Of a stretch of 64,000 nt of DNA, positions 41,272-53,621 are shown in pieces. The position numbers and the translations under genes were made by a program. The DNA lies in NCBI GenBank assembly GCA_010093485.1, contig MU001505.1:895375-959374 (forward strand). Direction: 5' to 3'. This DNA comes from Karstenula rhodostoma CBS 690.94. Taxonomy: Eukaryota > Ascomycota > Dothideomycetes > Pleosporales > Didymosphaeriaceae. The notes beneath the pieces are model-generated. The model was given only the letters and a program-made list of their open reading frames with translations, searched no databases and was not told the DNA's origin. Every line of letters starts with the position of its first letter. Within the stretch, counting starts at the first letter, position 1.

Positions 41272-44200
41272 CTACTCCTGCCCGGGCCCCGCGCGCCGAC
41301 TACTCCCAGGCCGAACGGCAATCACGCCATCAGGGCCAAACGTGCTCAGTTCCCCGCCGCTCGTCTCGCGCCTTCGCCGCACAATCTGCAGACGGGGCAG
41401 CGGCGTCACGGCCGCACTGCCGTTGCCGTTGCCACTCCCACCGCCGCCGGGGGTGACGTTTTCCTCGCCCGTGCCGCCGCCCTGGCTGGCCTGACTCTGG
41501 CGCCGGCGGGACACGGCTTCCGAGAGGCGGCCCTGGCGAGCTTTGGGGAGGCGCGATTTTCCCGAAGCGGACGGCGTGAGGGGGCTGTCTTTCTCGTGGG
41601 AGGCGACGCGCGAGAGGGACGTTGTGTCGCGTGAGGGGGGGCGGCTGGCGAGGGGAGTGCGTACGCTCAGTGTCATGGGGGAGGACGCCATGGGAGGGCT
41701 GAGGACGTTGACGCTCGTCGAGGCGCGGACTAGGGATGGGGCCTTCGGGGAGGGTTCTTCCTGGAGATCCCAGATGCCGGCTGTCGAGTGGCTTCTTGTG
41801 ATGCGCTCGCGGCCGCTGCCGAGGAGGGTAGGTGTTGGTGGCATGGGCGGCACTGGTGGCATCGCGAAGGCGGATTTCAGACTGCTCGGTGTGGGCGGCG
41901 TCATGCCTGACACGAGCGTGGAGCCGGTGCTTGAGCCCGAGCCTGCGCGGGTGCCTGCGCTCGAGGCTGGGCGGCGGAAGCCCGACGCGCGGGAAGTGCT
42001 GCGCTTGGATACTGAATCGCAAGCCCGGACGAGCTCACCGGCCATTTGCCGGACTAAGACGGCGTGGTCGTGTTCGGAGAGATGGACGATGGTATCATAG
42101 ACGCCGAACTGGCGGATAAGCGTGCATTCGTCTTCGGTGGAGTCGCAAATGTCCCTGAGGATACGGAGGAGATTCAAGCGGGTAACAGCGTCCTTGTGGC
42201 CGAGCTTTTGTACCGTGCGGGTGAAGATGTCGGGGACGGCAAGCGATGCTGCGATCGGCGGCGAGAGACGAACGAGCTTCTGAAGGGGCTCGAGCATGTT
42301 CTCGAAATTAGATTGCGAGAGCTCGGGTGAGGTATAAGAGCTTATGATGGCAGTGCTGAAATTGGACGAAAGGAGATACTGCTCCACACGAGCGGTTTCC
42401 TCTTGAAGCCTGGTACCATGTTAGTACATGTTATGAACAGGTCGTGTAGTGAACGTACCAAACGAAGATCGCATCGAGCGCCGTGACCTGCCAATTGCGA
42501 TCGGAGAGCATGCTGATGTAGAATTGCAGCCCCTTCGCATCCCACAGCATCTTGCGTGCCACCTTTCCGCTATGCGCCAGCTCGCACAGGATAGGCAGAG
42601 CAAACTCTTTCAACGGGCCGCCACCATTCACAACTTCCTTGAGCAGAGGAATAATATCTGACAAGGCCGCTTCTTCCTGTCTGCTCTTGTTATGGCGGCA
42701 GAGGTTGTACATGGTATTCAAAACTTGATTTGAAATCTCGCGATGGTTCAATTGACTTTTTGTGTTCCTAAACAGCTCGATGAGGGTGTCGATTGCGTTG
42801 GAATTTTGCAGTGCTTCGTGGGTTGAAGACAGCATGCTGAGGTTTTTGATGAATTTGAGCATAGTCACTTGATGCACGGGAAGCATCTTAGGGAGGTCTT
42901 TCAACACTCCTGCGGGTTGTTAGTGGTTACTGTTTAGAGGTGGAAAGAAAAAAAGGGAACAGGCCACTTACGCTTTAGGATCATTCGGTCCGCTACCAAC
43001 TCCTTCACAAAGCTCTCAGCTTGCGAGAAAATCAGGAAGATGCTGACGATGCGACCTTGAATCAGCTGCGCAACTTCATCCCGCTCGTTGATGACCCTGT
43101 TCAGCACCAGCGAGAGCGGGTAGAGGACAGAGTTACGCGACAACAGCCGACAAAAGTCGTTCTTCGGCGCGGAGCCCTGTAGCTCGAACACATTCCACAC
43201 GCCGTTGACACCAATAAGAACCAAATCTCTTTCTTCGTCTATATCCTCCTCCAAGAAGTCTACCAAAACGTTGATACCACCGCAGCCAACAAAAATCTGC
43301 AGTGTAAGCGTACTGGTCTGGTACATCTGTCGCACAAAAGCTGCCGCCTCTTTGCGAATGTCGCTGGGGTATCTTTTCGATGCAAAAGTACAAATAGTAG
43401 GAATTCCACCAAGCATGGACAGCGATTCTTGCGATTCGGCGTCTTCGTGAATTATTAAGTTGATAATCTTCAACAATGGCAACACTAGTTCGTTAGGCGG
43501 TATTTCTCTGAGGATTTCCAGTATAGGCAGCATGCCATGGGATCGGAGGACAATTTGACGTTTCTCGGGCGATTCGTACAATACCTCCAGGAGCTGGTTG
43601 GAGATTTTGAGCAGGTCCACATCAGGCTGATTGATCTTTAGGTCGCCCACAAGCATTTCTGTTTGCTTCGTCAGTCGATCATCGCGGTCGCGCGCAACGT
43701 TGTTCTCCATGTTGATGTTCTCTAAGCCCTCGTCCATGTTGGCAAACGGATCCAGATCGTCGTCATCGGCAAGCATCTAATTCTATTAACGAAAACACGC
43801 AGTGGAACACTCATGAGGGGACGTACAAATGACGACGACATTTTCGAAGTAATCATGGCCATGCTGCTATGTTCTGAGCCACTATCGCTCTCCGCTCTGC
43901 TTGGCTTGATGTCGCCAAAAACGTCGGAGAAGTCGTCGCGATCGTCTTCCGCATACCTCAGCATCTCGATCTCTGACTGTGACCGCTGCATCTTCCGCGA
44001 CGAGGCCGATGAGACAGAACGCTGTCGTACGCCGTTGGCCCTGGCATCTCTTGTCGATTTTGGTGCCGTTTTCAAATCGTTCGGATGGAATAATTTGGGT
44101 GAAAATGTCTCAGCGGGCGACGGCACCCTCAAGGAATCTCTAGGAAACATCGAAGGCGGATTGGCGATCTGCATGGCCTTTAGCTTCAGCTCGAAAGCAC

Positions 44201-45836
44201 TCTCGTCAGCAACGGTCAGATCTGAGTAGTCTTCGATTGAATTTTCGCGGAACATTGTTGACGGGCGGGCGAGGGCGGCCGCCTGTGTTCGCGGCGGTTG
44301 CATCAACTTAGGTACACCACGGAGGAACGCTGTTTTAGGCTGGCCTTCGTGACGCTCTAGCGGCTCTTCCGTGATAGTCGACGTGGATGACCGTGAAGTC
44401 GATGACCTGGCCCTCGTAGACGCGTCCTGAGCGAACACGCTCGGCAGGCCTCTTAAATGGTGCAGGTTAAGCGGGCTCTTCACCGTGGCGTCACCATCGA
44501 TGTGTGAGGGCTCTTCCATCACGCTGGCAATTGCTTTGAGTTTGTCACTTGAAAAGAGACCACCGAAGTTGTCCTGAGGCTTCAAGTGCGGCTGGTGGAA
44601 AGCACGCGGCGAGATGCTCTCGGCAAAGTCGTCGTCCCAGTTGTCATCTTGGTCGATATCTGGTGAGCGAAACGACTCGGCGATGGGTCTTTGCCTTGGC
44701 ATGTTCAGATTCACATTTACGGGGACTCTGCGCGGCGTTGGGGCAGCAGCTGAGGTCCGACGCAGCGCAGGTTCCGAATCGAGCCTCTCGTTGTATTGCT
44801 GGATCTGGTTCACTGCCTGATTGAACTCGGGACTCGTGGAAGCAACGTCAGGTGCAGTTCGCTTCGTGCTCAAGATCCACTTGTGCTGGAGCAGGCGTCG
44901 GGCATCAATACGCAGGTTGGCATTCTTCTGGAAGCACTCCATGAGAAACTCGCGCAAAGCATTGGAGACGCTGCCGGGAATGGGTGGGTGGTCGTCGTTG
45001 ACGATGCGGAACAAGGCCTGCATAGGCTGCAAGTGGTGATAGGGTGGCTTGCCGTCGATCAGCTCGATGATGGTGCAGCCCACACTCCAGATGTCGGCGG
45101 CCGTGGTCGCTCCCGACATCTCGATGACCTCGGGTGCCATCCAGTAGGGGGTTCCCACGACGCTCGGGTCGTCGAGGCCGGACTGCTTTGTTGCGACGCC
45201 GAAGTCTGCCAGCTTGACGAGCCCCTCCTTGGTGGTCAGGATGTTGGCGCCCTTGATGTCGCGGTGGATGACGCCCTGCTCGTGCAGATACTGCAGGCCC
45301 TGCAGGACTTGGGACATGAAGAGACCGACGAGCGGCTCCGGAAACTTGCCGAACTTCTTGCAGACGCTGTGCAGCGAGCCGTTCTCGCAGAACTCGAGGA
45401 TGATGTACAGGCTCTCGGCACTCTTGACGGACCCCTTGTACTTGACGATGTTGGGGTGGGTCAGGCTCTTGAGCAGGTCGATCTCCAGCATGATGGTCTT
45501 GAGGTCGGCCTGGCCGAGCGTCTCCAGCTTGACCTGCTTGATGGCGACCGTCTCGCCGGTGCCCCAATTGAGGGCGCGGAAGACGCTGCCGTGGGCGCCC
45601 TTGCCCAGCAGCTCGCCCAGCTGGTAGTCCTTGAGCCCCGCGACATCCTGGGCGGCGCGCTGCGCGGTGCCGTCCCTGGTCAGTTTGTTGTCGCGGCTCA
45701 GAGCGCGCCCGTGGTACGACGTCGACGACGACGACGACGTCTTCTTGTGGTGGCCGGCCGCGCTGTAGGCGCCGTGCTGCGACGAGCGCGAGCCCGAGTG
45801 CGCGTGTGCCGCCTTGCTGCCGAGATGGGAGACCAT
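41272..45836 (-). CDS. sepH: Septation-initiation protein kinase, SepH/Cdc7 type (1467 aa)
   Basis: Four exons join in frame over introns at 43777-43826, 42910-42971 and 42410-42458. A Ser/His-rich N-terminus is followed by a protein kinase domain from about residue 71: GELLGKGAHGSVFRAL (Gly-rich loop), AIK with Lys100, HRDIKGAN with catalytic Asp193, DFGVATKQ at 211 and YWMAPEV. All key residues are present. A disordered middle follows, then an armadillo-like helical region (LLKISNQLLEVLYESPEKRQ to LQFYISMLSDRNWQV) and a Ser/Pro-rich tail. This layout matches A. nidulans SepH and S. pombe Cdc7, the kinase of the septation initiation network at the spindle pole body that triggers septum formation. 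Core housekeeping gene. Confidence 0.93.
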
Positions 45837-46755
45837 GGTCGCGTCCGCAGGCGCTCCGGCTGCCTCGTCGTGCGCACTTGTACGCGGGCGTGCGCGTCGA
45901 TGGGCGGGTCGCGGTTCTCGGTTCGTGGACGGCGGGCCGTGGTCTGCGGCATCGAGCTTCGGTCGCCCTCAGATGCTGCGCGGCGGGTGCGGGCGGGCGG
46001 TTGATGTGTGCAGCAGCTCGCACAGCCCGGGGGGTTTGCGGGGAGCTCAAGGGCCAGACGCCAGCCAGGCAGGCCACCGAATTGCCCACCGCTACTCTGC
46101 GACGTTGCAGCGCGCGTCACGTCGGCGAAGCCTGCGCCTGACCATGCGGGCTGTCGCTGTGTCGCTTTGTCGCCGTGTCGCCGTGTCGCCGTGTCGCTGT
46201 GTCGCTCCGGGCCGTGTAGAGACTGCAAGAGCACCCGTGCCGGCAAGTCGTCCCAAGTCGTCCCAGGCCGTCCTACTGCAAGCGTCCATGTTGAGAATCG
46301 AGGCTCCACGCATTCGAGCCTTGGACAAACTCGCTTGGCATGTGCTCACTCTACCTGTTACAACGCACCACGTCAGACTCGTCAGTTCGTTGCCAGGGCT
46401 CGTCTCAGCTGTCCATCCATCTTTACGCGTCCGAGACGGCCTCCGCTGCAAGCTGCCGAATCGCGGGCGGGAGGCACGCCATCACGTGTGGCACCTGCAT
46501 CGACCCGCCAACGCCTGTTCCATGTCTGCTTCATGCCGCACATCCACGCGACCTCGAGAAACACACATAGGCCGCTAGCAAAGGGACAGTTGCGATGGGT
46601 ACAAAGTATGCGATGCGGGGGTTGTGGAGATCGGAATGCATCCCATCAGCATGGCCTGCCATGACATGGTACTACAGAACAAAGAAGAGCCCACGCGACC
46701 AATCACACTCAACTCATTGAACAACATGATTACTCCGGCAAGCTCGAGCATATTC
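45837..46755. other. Intergenic region upstream of sepH
   Basis: GC-rich promoter and probable 5' UTR of sepH and the downstream region of the rhodopsin-domain gene. It contains an octamer repeat block at 46150-46206. Frames on both strands are Arg/Pro-rich by-products of high GC and are not genes. Confidence 0.6.
46150..46206. repeat. Octamer tandem repeat (tgtcgccg variants)
   Basis: About seven tandem units of the form tgtcgcYg (ctgtcgctgtgtcgctttgt and on) lie about 310 bases upstream of the sepH ATG. They may lie in its leader or promoter. Confidence 0.85.
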
Positions 46756-48160
46756 TCACCGTGCCGAATCACTCTCCAAGAAGAACGACGTCCGTAACGG
46801 GCTGTACTGCACAGGCTGCAGCGACCACATCTGCAGCGTGCCGTCAGGATTCCTTCCCTGTCTTCCCATCGTCTCATGCACAACTGCATCTGCACACACC
46901 ATGCTTTCTTCGTCCTCGGACCTGACACTGAGTATACCAGACCCCCACTGCATAAAGTGGTACTCGTCCATGCGCATGTTCCTGCTGGGAGCCCGCCCAA
47001 TCGTTGGAACCATGTCTCTCGCCGACGACTTCTTGATCAGCCCTGGTCGCTCGATCGTGGTCGTCTTCGGCCTCGACGGATTGTTTGGAGAGAGAGGCTG
47101 CGTCGCCGATTTTGGCGTGGATATTGCTCTCGGCATTTGGCTGAAGAAACGCCGGATCATTGGTCTCAGTGTCGGCACGGTAGCCCCCATGAGATGGACA
47201 CCAGGCTCGATTATCGACCAGTTGGTTGCCGTGACCGAGTGGTAGGTAACATCTTCGAACAGATCGGTGCGAAGGAAGATCACGAAGCGCATTACCGCGG
47301 TGACAATTCCCCTATATACATGTCAATGTGGCTCTTGAGACGCACTATCAGTCTTACAAGGTGCTGACGATGAAAGTCAGGCCGACTCCAAGTCTTGCCC
47401 ACCTCCCACCATGGAGCTTGAAGAGTGCTGGCAGGGGTATCAAAAGCAGCGCTGCATCTGTGGCGATGTTTGGAACACTGTAGAGCCGCATGGTAGCTAG
47501 AGGGTCTATAGCACATCGGACCGGATGCGTTGTGTCCCAGAAGGAAGCGAAAGGGCGGCAGATGGCGAAAGCCGATATGAATCCAAAGATTGCTGTCCCC
47601 ACGATGGCCACGCCAGTCGCATATAACACACATCGCGCAGCTTTCTCGTTGAAAAGCCGAAAGTACAGCGAGAGGATTGCGAGCTTCGGTAACGGAACCG
47701 ATAACACGTAGACCAGGTGGTGTGCTTTGATGAGTTTAAGCATCCGCCGAATCGTTCCAGGCCGCACGTTCTGAACGTGCCTGCCAGCGCCACCCATGGT
47801 GAGTTTTACTGCACAGTGTCAGAAGAACTCCAATGCTACAGCACCAGGTCAATAGTATGAGTACAGTGTGTTACCCAGGGTGGGCAATACAGAGACCGAT
47901 TGTACTCAGAGCTATATCTTCGTGGAGTACTCACATATCCCTATGATGATGCCACCAAAGCAGAACAGGTACCCAAGGAGTATCAGGATGTACACGCCCT
48001 TGGTGTTATTACTGTTGTTGCTTTTGTTGTAGTGCCATGAAAAAACGAAAGCAACAACAAACAGCGTTTCCAGAATTGCGAAGATGATGCAGACGTTTAG
48101 CAAAGACTGACCAGCCTGTGCCGCAGTAGCCTCAAGGTCCCACGTAGACGTAGTGTTCAT
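46756..48160 (-). CDS. Fungal rhodopsin-domain integral membrane protein (410 aa)
   Basis: Three exons join in frame over introns at 47809-47934 (126 nt) and 47312-47357 (46 nt). The start at 48160 (MNTTSTWDLE) leaves a short extracellular N-terminus before TM1 (LLNVCIIFAILETLFVVAFV). Family features follow: GVYILILLGYLFCFGGIIIG (TM2), GGAGRHVQNV, VLSVPLPKLAILSLYFRLF (TM3), AFAICRPFASFWD (conserved CRP segment), SVPNIATDAALLLIPLPALF, LGVGLTFIVSTLGIVTAVMR, and the signature NWSIIEPGVHLMGATVPTLR at the end of the helix bundle. A 130-residue polar tail follows. The role is likely surface sensing, but ligand and signalling partner are unknown. It is distinct from the rhodopsin-domain protein at 7844-9333. 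Confidence 0.88.
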
Positions 48161-49841
48161 CACGCCGCTGCGGAGAAGTTGCTCGTTGGAAGACAAGTTT
48201 GGGATGCCTAGGAAGACATCCCGACGAAGATATATGTGAACCACTCAGAAGTGAAGTGAAGCTCAAACATGGAGGAGTTTGCAGGTCATATAGGGCGCCT
48301 TTTGCTTGCCTGTGTCCCGGATCCTTCCACTCGTATAAAGGCGATCAGCAAAGTCGCGGCGTAAGATGATGTGGCTCGAGTGGCACTGAGGCCTAGGCGG
48401 GGCGTATAGCTAGAACCCTCAAGAATCGATACAGGATAGGTTATCCACTTGGATTTTTGGTCAGTCTGTCTGGGTAGTTTTCAAGATTGTGATCAAAGAT
48501 TTAGTATTTCTGCGCTTCCATCATGAGCGGCGAACGATGATCTCGTAGAGCTGATCAAACGGGGGGATAAATTGGTAAACAGCGACCACATTCGCGCACA
48601 GCGTACACATCCTAAGACGAGGCCGACAGAATCCGCTGAAAGGCGTCATTTTAGGCCTATTGGTTAGGGCTTGCGTAGGCGATGCGCAGTCTCTGCCCCG
48701 AAGTGGCAAGATTCGGTACCCGAGACTTGGACAAATTATGTTAGCTCTGCTTATCACATCATACGTTCAATTGTTCTAGATTGGACAGCAAGCTCTCCGT
48801 CGACTCTCGTAGGCCAGGAACAATGGCCGGAATCGATTGTTCGTGCCCGAAAAAGGCGACTGAAACGCGGGATCAAAGACATTGAGGACTCGAGATACAC
48901 CACAGATGCACGTGTGGTGGTAGTAGTGTAGTTCCGCCCCTTGGGTTACATCGGACCACCTATTCGCTGATCAGGTAGAGCGGGTGGCCAAGTCGCAGAG
49001 CTAACTCGATGTTGGCGACGCGTGCACTCGGTGCGGTCCGCAACGCCACGCATGCATGCCCTGTTCCTTTCCCGGTGCATCTTCGAGGCGAGGCTTTGGA
49101 TTGACTGCGCAAGGAGACCCAGTCGCTGGATACATTACCCTTTCGGGTCTCGCGCCACATCATTGTCTTCTCTCTGGTTTGACAGGAAGATCATCTTATG
49201 TTGACCCGCGAACAAGGTCTGACGTCGATCAGAGGGTGCGCCGAACATTCTCGAACGAGTAGAAATCTTCCTTCAGAAGTTGTCTTAGCCGAACGGTGCG
49301 TCGTGCAGGCTCGATCACAGTACCAATGATGGATCATCCGGCGGAAATCTGGACATTTGAGGGTTCGGGCAGCTGCCGATCATCTTGCGAGCATCGTTGT
49401 GGCGCGACTTTGGGGCCGCAAGGGTCGCTGCATGAGGGCGCAGCGGGTAAGCGCCGGACATGCAGAAGGACTGTCAATCAAATGGCCGCAATATCGAAAT
49501 AGCGCACGACGCAGAGGCGTAAAAACGACCACAAGAAGTAGAAAATCACTTAAGCTGGGTTGCGGCGCGTCTTTGCAGTGGAGTAGAGACGATACATGTG
49601 GGGTGGGGTTGTCTTAAACGGGCTGCCAAGGCAGGTCACATGCATCTGACAACAGGTGCGTCGGACTTACCCTGTTCGTCGTGCGTGTTTGCCTTACTTC
49701 CAAACTGCCACAGGGACACAGGGGCAAAAAACAGTGAGACAGTGAGCAAAAGAGATGTGGAAAGTCGTTAGGTTTGAAGTCCTCGCTCATCCATATGATG
49801 CACATTGTAATCGAGCCATTTGCCGTAGTGACATCGTCCTC
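48161..49841. other. 1.7-kb intergenic region without a supported gene
   Basis: Upstream of the rhodopsin-domain gene and downstream of the SDR gene. Only frames under about 90 codons with no motif or splice continuity are visible. Composition is normal, without clear RIP signature. Confidence 0.55.
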
Positions 49842-50932
49842 CTACCTTCCGGCAATGACATTGAGGACGCCACCGTCGACTGCAATGATCTCTCCGTTCA
49901 CATAGGCGTTCTTTGTCAGGAACAACACTGCCTGTGCCATCTCCTCATCAGCTCCGGCTCTCCCCATGGGGACATGTCCCTTGTCTTGGATCTTCTGATC
50001 AGGCAATTCGCTCTTTTGGTTCTCGTCGCTCTCTTGCGTTGTCATCTCGCTGGGGAAGTAGCCCGGTGCGATGCTGTTGACTCGGATCCGCGCCTTCTGG
50101 AACTCTGCTGACATCAACTTCGTCAAATGAACAGTGGCTCCCTTTGCAGCATTGTAGCTGAAGTGGCCCTGCGCGTGTCTCATGATGCCCGACATGGATG
50201 AGATGACGATGACAGAAGCGGACAGATGGCCGTGGGACTCGGTGCCGGCTTGTAAGAGCGGAAGCAGAGCAACGACGGAGAAATACACAGAGGTCACGTC
50301 GGTGTTGTAGGTATCATTCCAGCCTTCGAACGACTCGTTGTTCCATAGCTTGCTCTTGAGGTCTGTGGCGTTTTCGGTGTCGGGCTGGGCTTTCTCGCCA
50401 GAAATACCCGCAGCAGCGATTAGCAGATTGATGTACTTTTCACGTTTTGACAGCTCTTGGTAGAGATTCTCCAGGTCGTCTTTCTTGGTAACATCGCAGG
50501 GGCCGAGACTGCTCACAATCAACTGCTGCAATGCGGAGCAAGGCGGGATGATACGTACGGGATGATTTGACCTCCACCATTCGGGTCGTGCGACTTCGCT
50601 GCTTTCTCAAGAGCTTCCACACCTGGAGTGGCCGTCAGATTTATGATTCTTGCGCGAAGCTGCAGTGCTTGATTAACTCACGTCGACCGGTGATGTACAC
50701 CTTAGCGCCTAGCGTCATTCATCAGCGTCATCCTAACGCTCGTACTCTGGGCAAATTTACCGTTCGCTGCTAATGCTTGCGCAGACATCAAGCCGATGCC
50801 AGATCTGCAAGCGTCGTCAGCCAATTGTGCCGCACAATGAATGTTTGGCGCTCACCCTCCTCCTGTGATGACGCAAACATGGTCTTTGACTGAGAAGAGC
50901 TTCTCCGCTCTCATGTTGCTGGTGCTGGCCAT
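49842..50932 (-). CDS. Short-chain dehydrogenase/reductase (292 aa)
   Basis: Five exons join in frame over introns at 50805-50855, 50709-50760, 50623-50681 and 50509-50558. The N-terminus gives the cofactor motif CVITGGGSGIG (TGxxxGxG, typical of NAD(P) binding), then ALAANGAKVYITGRR and DVTKKDDLENLY. The family NNAG is replaced by AAAG (INLLIAAAGISG). The catalytic set is present: Ser in VIVISSMSGIM and Tyr/Lys in FSYNAAKGA. The end, NGEIIAVDGGVLNVIAGR, is typical of classical SDRs. The substrate is unknown. It lies divergent from the BCS1-like gene, 628 bp away. Intact. Confidence 0.9.
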
Positions 50933-51560
50933 GTTGAGGTGTCTCGTGAGAGGAGACAAGAATCAGATGGAATTGTTTTGGTATCGAATTATGAAATTGA
51001 GAGTGTTCAGGTGGTATGGCGGAGAGAAAAGTCGGATTTTCGAGTGCAGTTGTGACAATTGTAGTATGACGTACCGCTAGCGACAGCAAAGCTAACCCCA
51101 AAGCGGTTGGCACAGCGCTAAGTAGAGATCTAAGTAGAGAAGAGGGGAGAAGGGGTGTGAATGTTACACGGTCACGGCCAGCATGGAAATGTATTTGTTG
51201 AATGCAGTCGTTCCCAAAGAGCCCTCTGAGGCCAATATGCGCCCCGTCACACGCCCGATGCCGGCCACGTGCACGAGGCAGACCCGCGCGGAAATGGCAG
51301 GTGCGCCACACGGGGCTCTTTCCCTCTGCCTCTGCCTCTACCTCTGCCTCTACCTCTTTCACGGGGTGGTCGCCGCCCAGTGAAGGCCCAGTGAAGCAAG
51401 CCCGCAACCACGCTCGATACGACACCTGTCTGACCTGACCTGCTGCGCCTGCTGCTCGACTTGTAACTGCGCGCCCTGCGTCAACCAGAACACTCTCAGA
51501 TAGGTAATACAACGCCTCCACGTCCCCGTTCCGCCGCACTCGCGCATCGCCACCATCGCT
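50933..51560. other. Divergent promoter between SDR and BCS1-like gene
   Basis: The region contains a pyrimidine-rich repeat (about 51312-51360, ctctgcctctacctctgcct) typical of fungal promoters and leaders. No gene is supported; a long minus-strand frame here is Arg/Gly-rich and runs antisense into the BCS1-like exon. Confidence 0.6.
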
Positions 51561-51600
51561 ATGCCCCCCATCGCTATGCCCCCCATCGCTATGCCCCCCA
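51552..51600 (+). repeat. 15-bp tandem repeat containing three in-frame start codons
   Basis: Three copies of ccatcgctatgcccc, each with an in-frame ATG, overlap the start of the BCS1-like gene (MPPIAMPPIAMPPK). The true start among the three cannot be decided from sequence. Confidence 0.85.
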
Positions 51601-53621
51601 AACCTGTCAAGGCAGCTCGCGGGCAGCAAGTCGAGCTGTACCGAGAGCCGCTCACCACCCCGGGCCTTGTCCCCAGCTACATGAAACGAGCAATCGCGGA
51701 TGCAATCCCCATGATCGAAGTCGTACAGCGCTTTCTGGCTCGTGTCCAGCCTGGTAGCGGTGCGACTATCGAGAAATTCGTTGCGTTGGTCGCGCTCTAC
51801 AAGGTGGTTTGGCCGGTATGGTCCTATGCAAAGATTATCTTTCTCCGATCCTTCACAAGCCGTATCTCGATTTCGGAACACGACCCTGTTGCTCAGGAGA
51901 TCATACAATGGGTTTCGGCCGAAGTCGTCAACAAGGGCCTTCTGAGTACTAGCGCTACAGTCATGACTGGAGACATGGGTCGGTTTGGGGCAGAGGCGTA
52001 TGGCTTACACCCGGGCGGAATGTCGCGTACGTTATCACCATCGAGAAGTAGTCGCCGCTAATAAGGTTTAGAGCTACGAGGACAGTCCAAGCGGCAATCC
52101 GACGAAGTGAACTGTATTCCACCAGTAGGGAAGAAATTCTTCTGGTAAGTTGGCGCTATGCGTGGCTCTGCTCTGGAACATCCAATCCAAAAGTGCTCAA
52201 TACCCAAGTGGGAATCTTGGAGCTGTGTCTGGAAGATGATGCTAAATCAACCTAGGGTCGGGTTTCGTCCCTTTCTATTCTCTCGTACTGGTGCCGTAAT
52301 CGGTCCAAAGAGCCGTAAGTTTTCTTTCTCAATACAATTCCAGAGCTGACCAAGCCCAAGCCCAAGCTGGCGGACGTTCGATGGTCGACTATCAAGGGAC
52401 ACCGCAAAATGCAATCGTTCTCCTCACCCCCGGATGGAGCCTACACCCGCTGATGGATTTCGTCAAATACTGTCATGAATACAGACTTATTAATATGACC
52501 GGCACAACCAACATCTACTTTTCCAGCAGCAGGGTGGACCCTTACAGCGGCCACCTTTGGTCCACGGTCGTCAAAGCAAGGCGCAAGCTCGATACCATTG
52601 ACATGGACGCTGCATCCAAAGCGGAGCTGGTCTCCGATGCCGAGTACTACTATAGTGAGGAGTCGAAGAAGTTTTTTGCAGATTGCGGCATACCTTACCG
52701 TCGCGGTTATCTGTTCTACGGCCCGCCTGGTACAGGCAAGACTAGCTTCAGCGCCGCCCTTGCCGGACACCTTAGCTGCGATCTTTATCTTATCAATCTT
52801 GCGACGGGCGATGTTACCGATGGACACCTACATCGCCTCTTTCTTGCATTGCCGCGCAAGTGCATAGTGGTTATCGAAGACATTGATAGCTGCGGTATCG
52901 GTCGCGAGCAAGCCACTGCTTCTAACGAACCAAAGCAAACACGCAAGCCATCAGCGACGGCCCCGGCAGTACTTGGAGTCATGCCAAATGGAATGTATTC
53001 TCCTGGACAGCCCCCTGCGGCGCCAAAGCGGAACATGGTCACTTTGTCCGGCCTCCTCAACGCGATTGACGGCAACGCCTCAGCCGAAGGCCGATTGTTG
53101 ATCATGACCTCAAACAATCCGGATGGTCTAGACGAAGCTCTTACGCGCCCTGGCCGTATCGACTTGAAGATCTGTTTTGGAAAGATGATGTCCAAAGCCA
53201 TCTACGACATCTTCAAGCGTCTCATCGGTCGCGCCGCGATTGCCAGCAAGCAATACACAGAACACCAGATCGAAGAATTCGCTTCAAGCTTCAGCGAGAA
53301 GGTTCCCGCAAACACCTTCACGCCAGCGCAAGTCCAGAGCTTCCTTCAAAATTGCCGGGGCGACCCCATCAAGGCGATGGAAGGAGTAGATGCTTGGGTC
53401 AAGAAGACACGCGATCAGTCGCCGGAAGATGCCATGAAGGAGAGCAAACTGCTTGTCCCGCCGCCGGAGGTGACTGAGGTGAGTACGCAGCATGACGTGC
53501 TGCCGAATGCCCTCGAATGCCTCGTCACTGGCCTTCAAGCTGGTTGACCGACGCTTGGAAGGCACTTCTGGAAGACATGGATGGATACTCGATCCTGGAA
53601 GAGGAGGAGTACCTCTATTAG
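51561..53621 (+). CDS. BCS1-type AAA ATPase (about 596 aa)
   Basis: Five exons are proposed over introns at 52027-52071, 52145-52255, 52315-52345 and 53479-53561. The N-terminal part (IEKFVALVALYKVVWPVWSY) and the segment AIVLLTPGWSLHPLMDFVKY resemble the BCS1_N domain. The AAA module is complete: GYLFYGPPGTGKTSFSAALA (Walker A), CIVVIEDIDSCG (Walker B), LSGLLNAIDGNASAEGRLLI, and MTSNNPDGLDEALTRPGRID with the arginine-finger region. Mitochondrial Bcs1 extracts the Rieske protein across the inner membrane; filamentous fungi have many divergent copies with unknown roles, and this is one of those. The third intron (31 nt) is suspiciously short and its edges are unsure. Without the last intron the protein would stop at 53547. 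Confidence 0.85.

Noticed and set aside
44796..46004. 402-codon plus-strand frame opposite the sepH kinase
   Set aside because: It is a mirror frame of the GC-rich kinase-domain exon; the kinase on the other strand has all catalytic motifs.
50817..51908. 363-codon minus-strand frame
   Set aside because: It is antisense to the BCS1-like first exon and to a pyrimidine-rich promoter, is Arg/Gly/His-rich, and its repeated HSDGG units are the 15-bp start-codon repeat read backwards.
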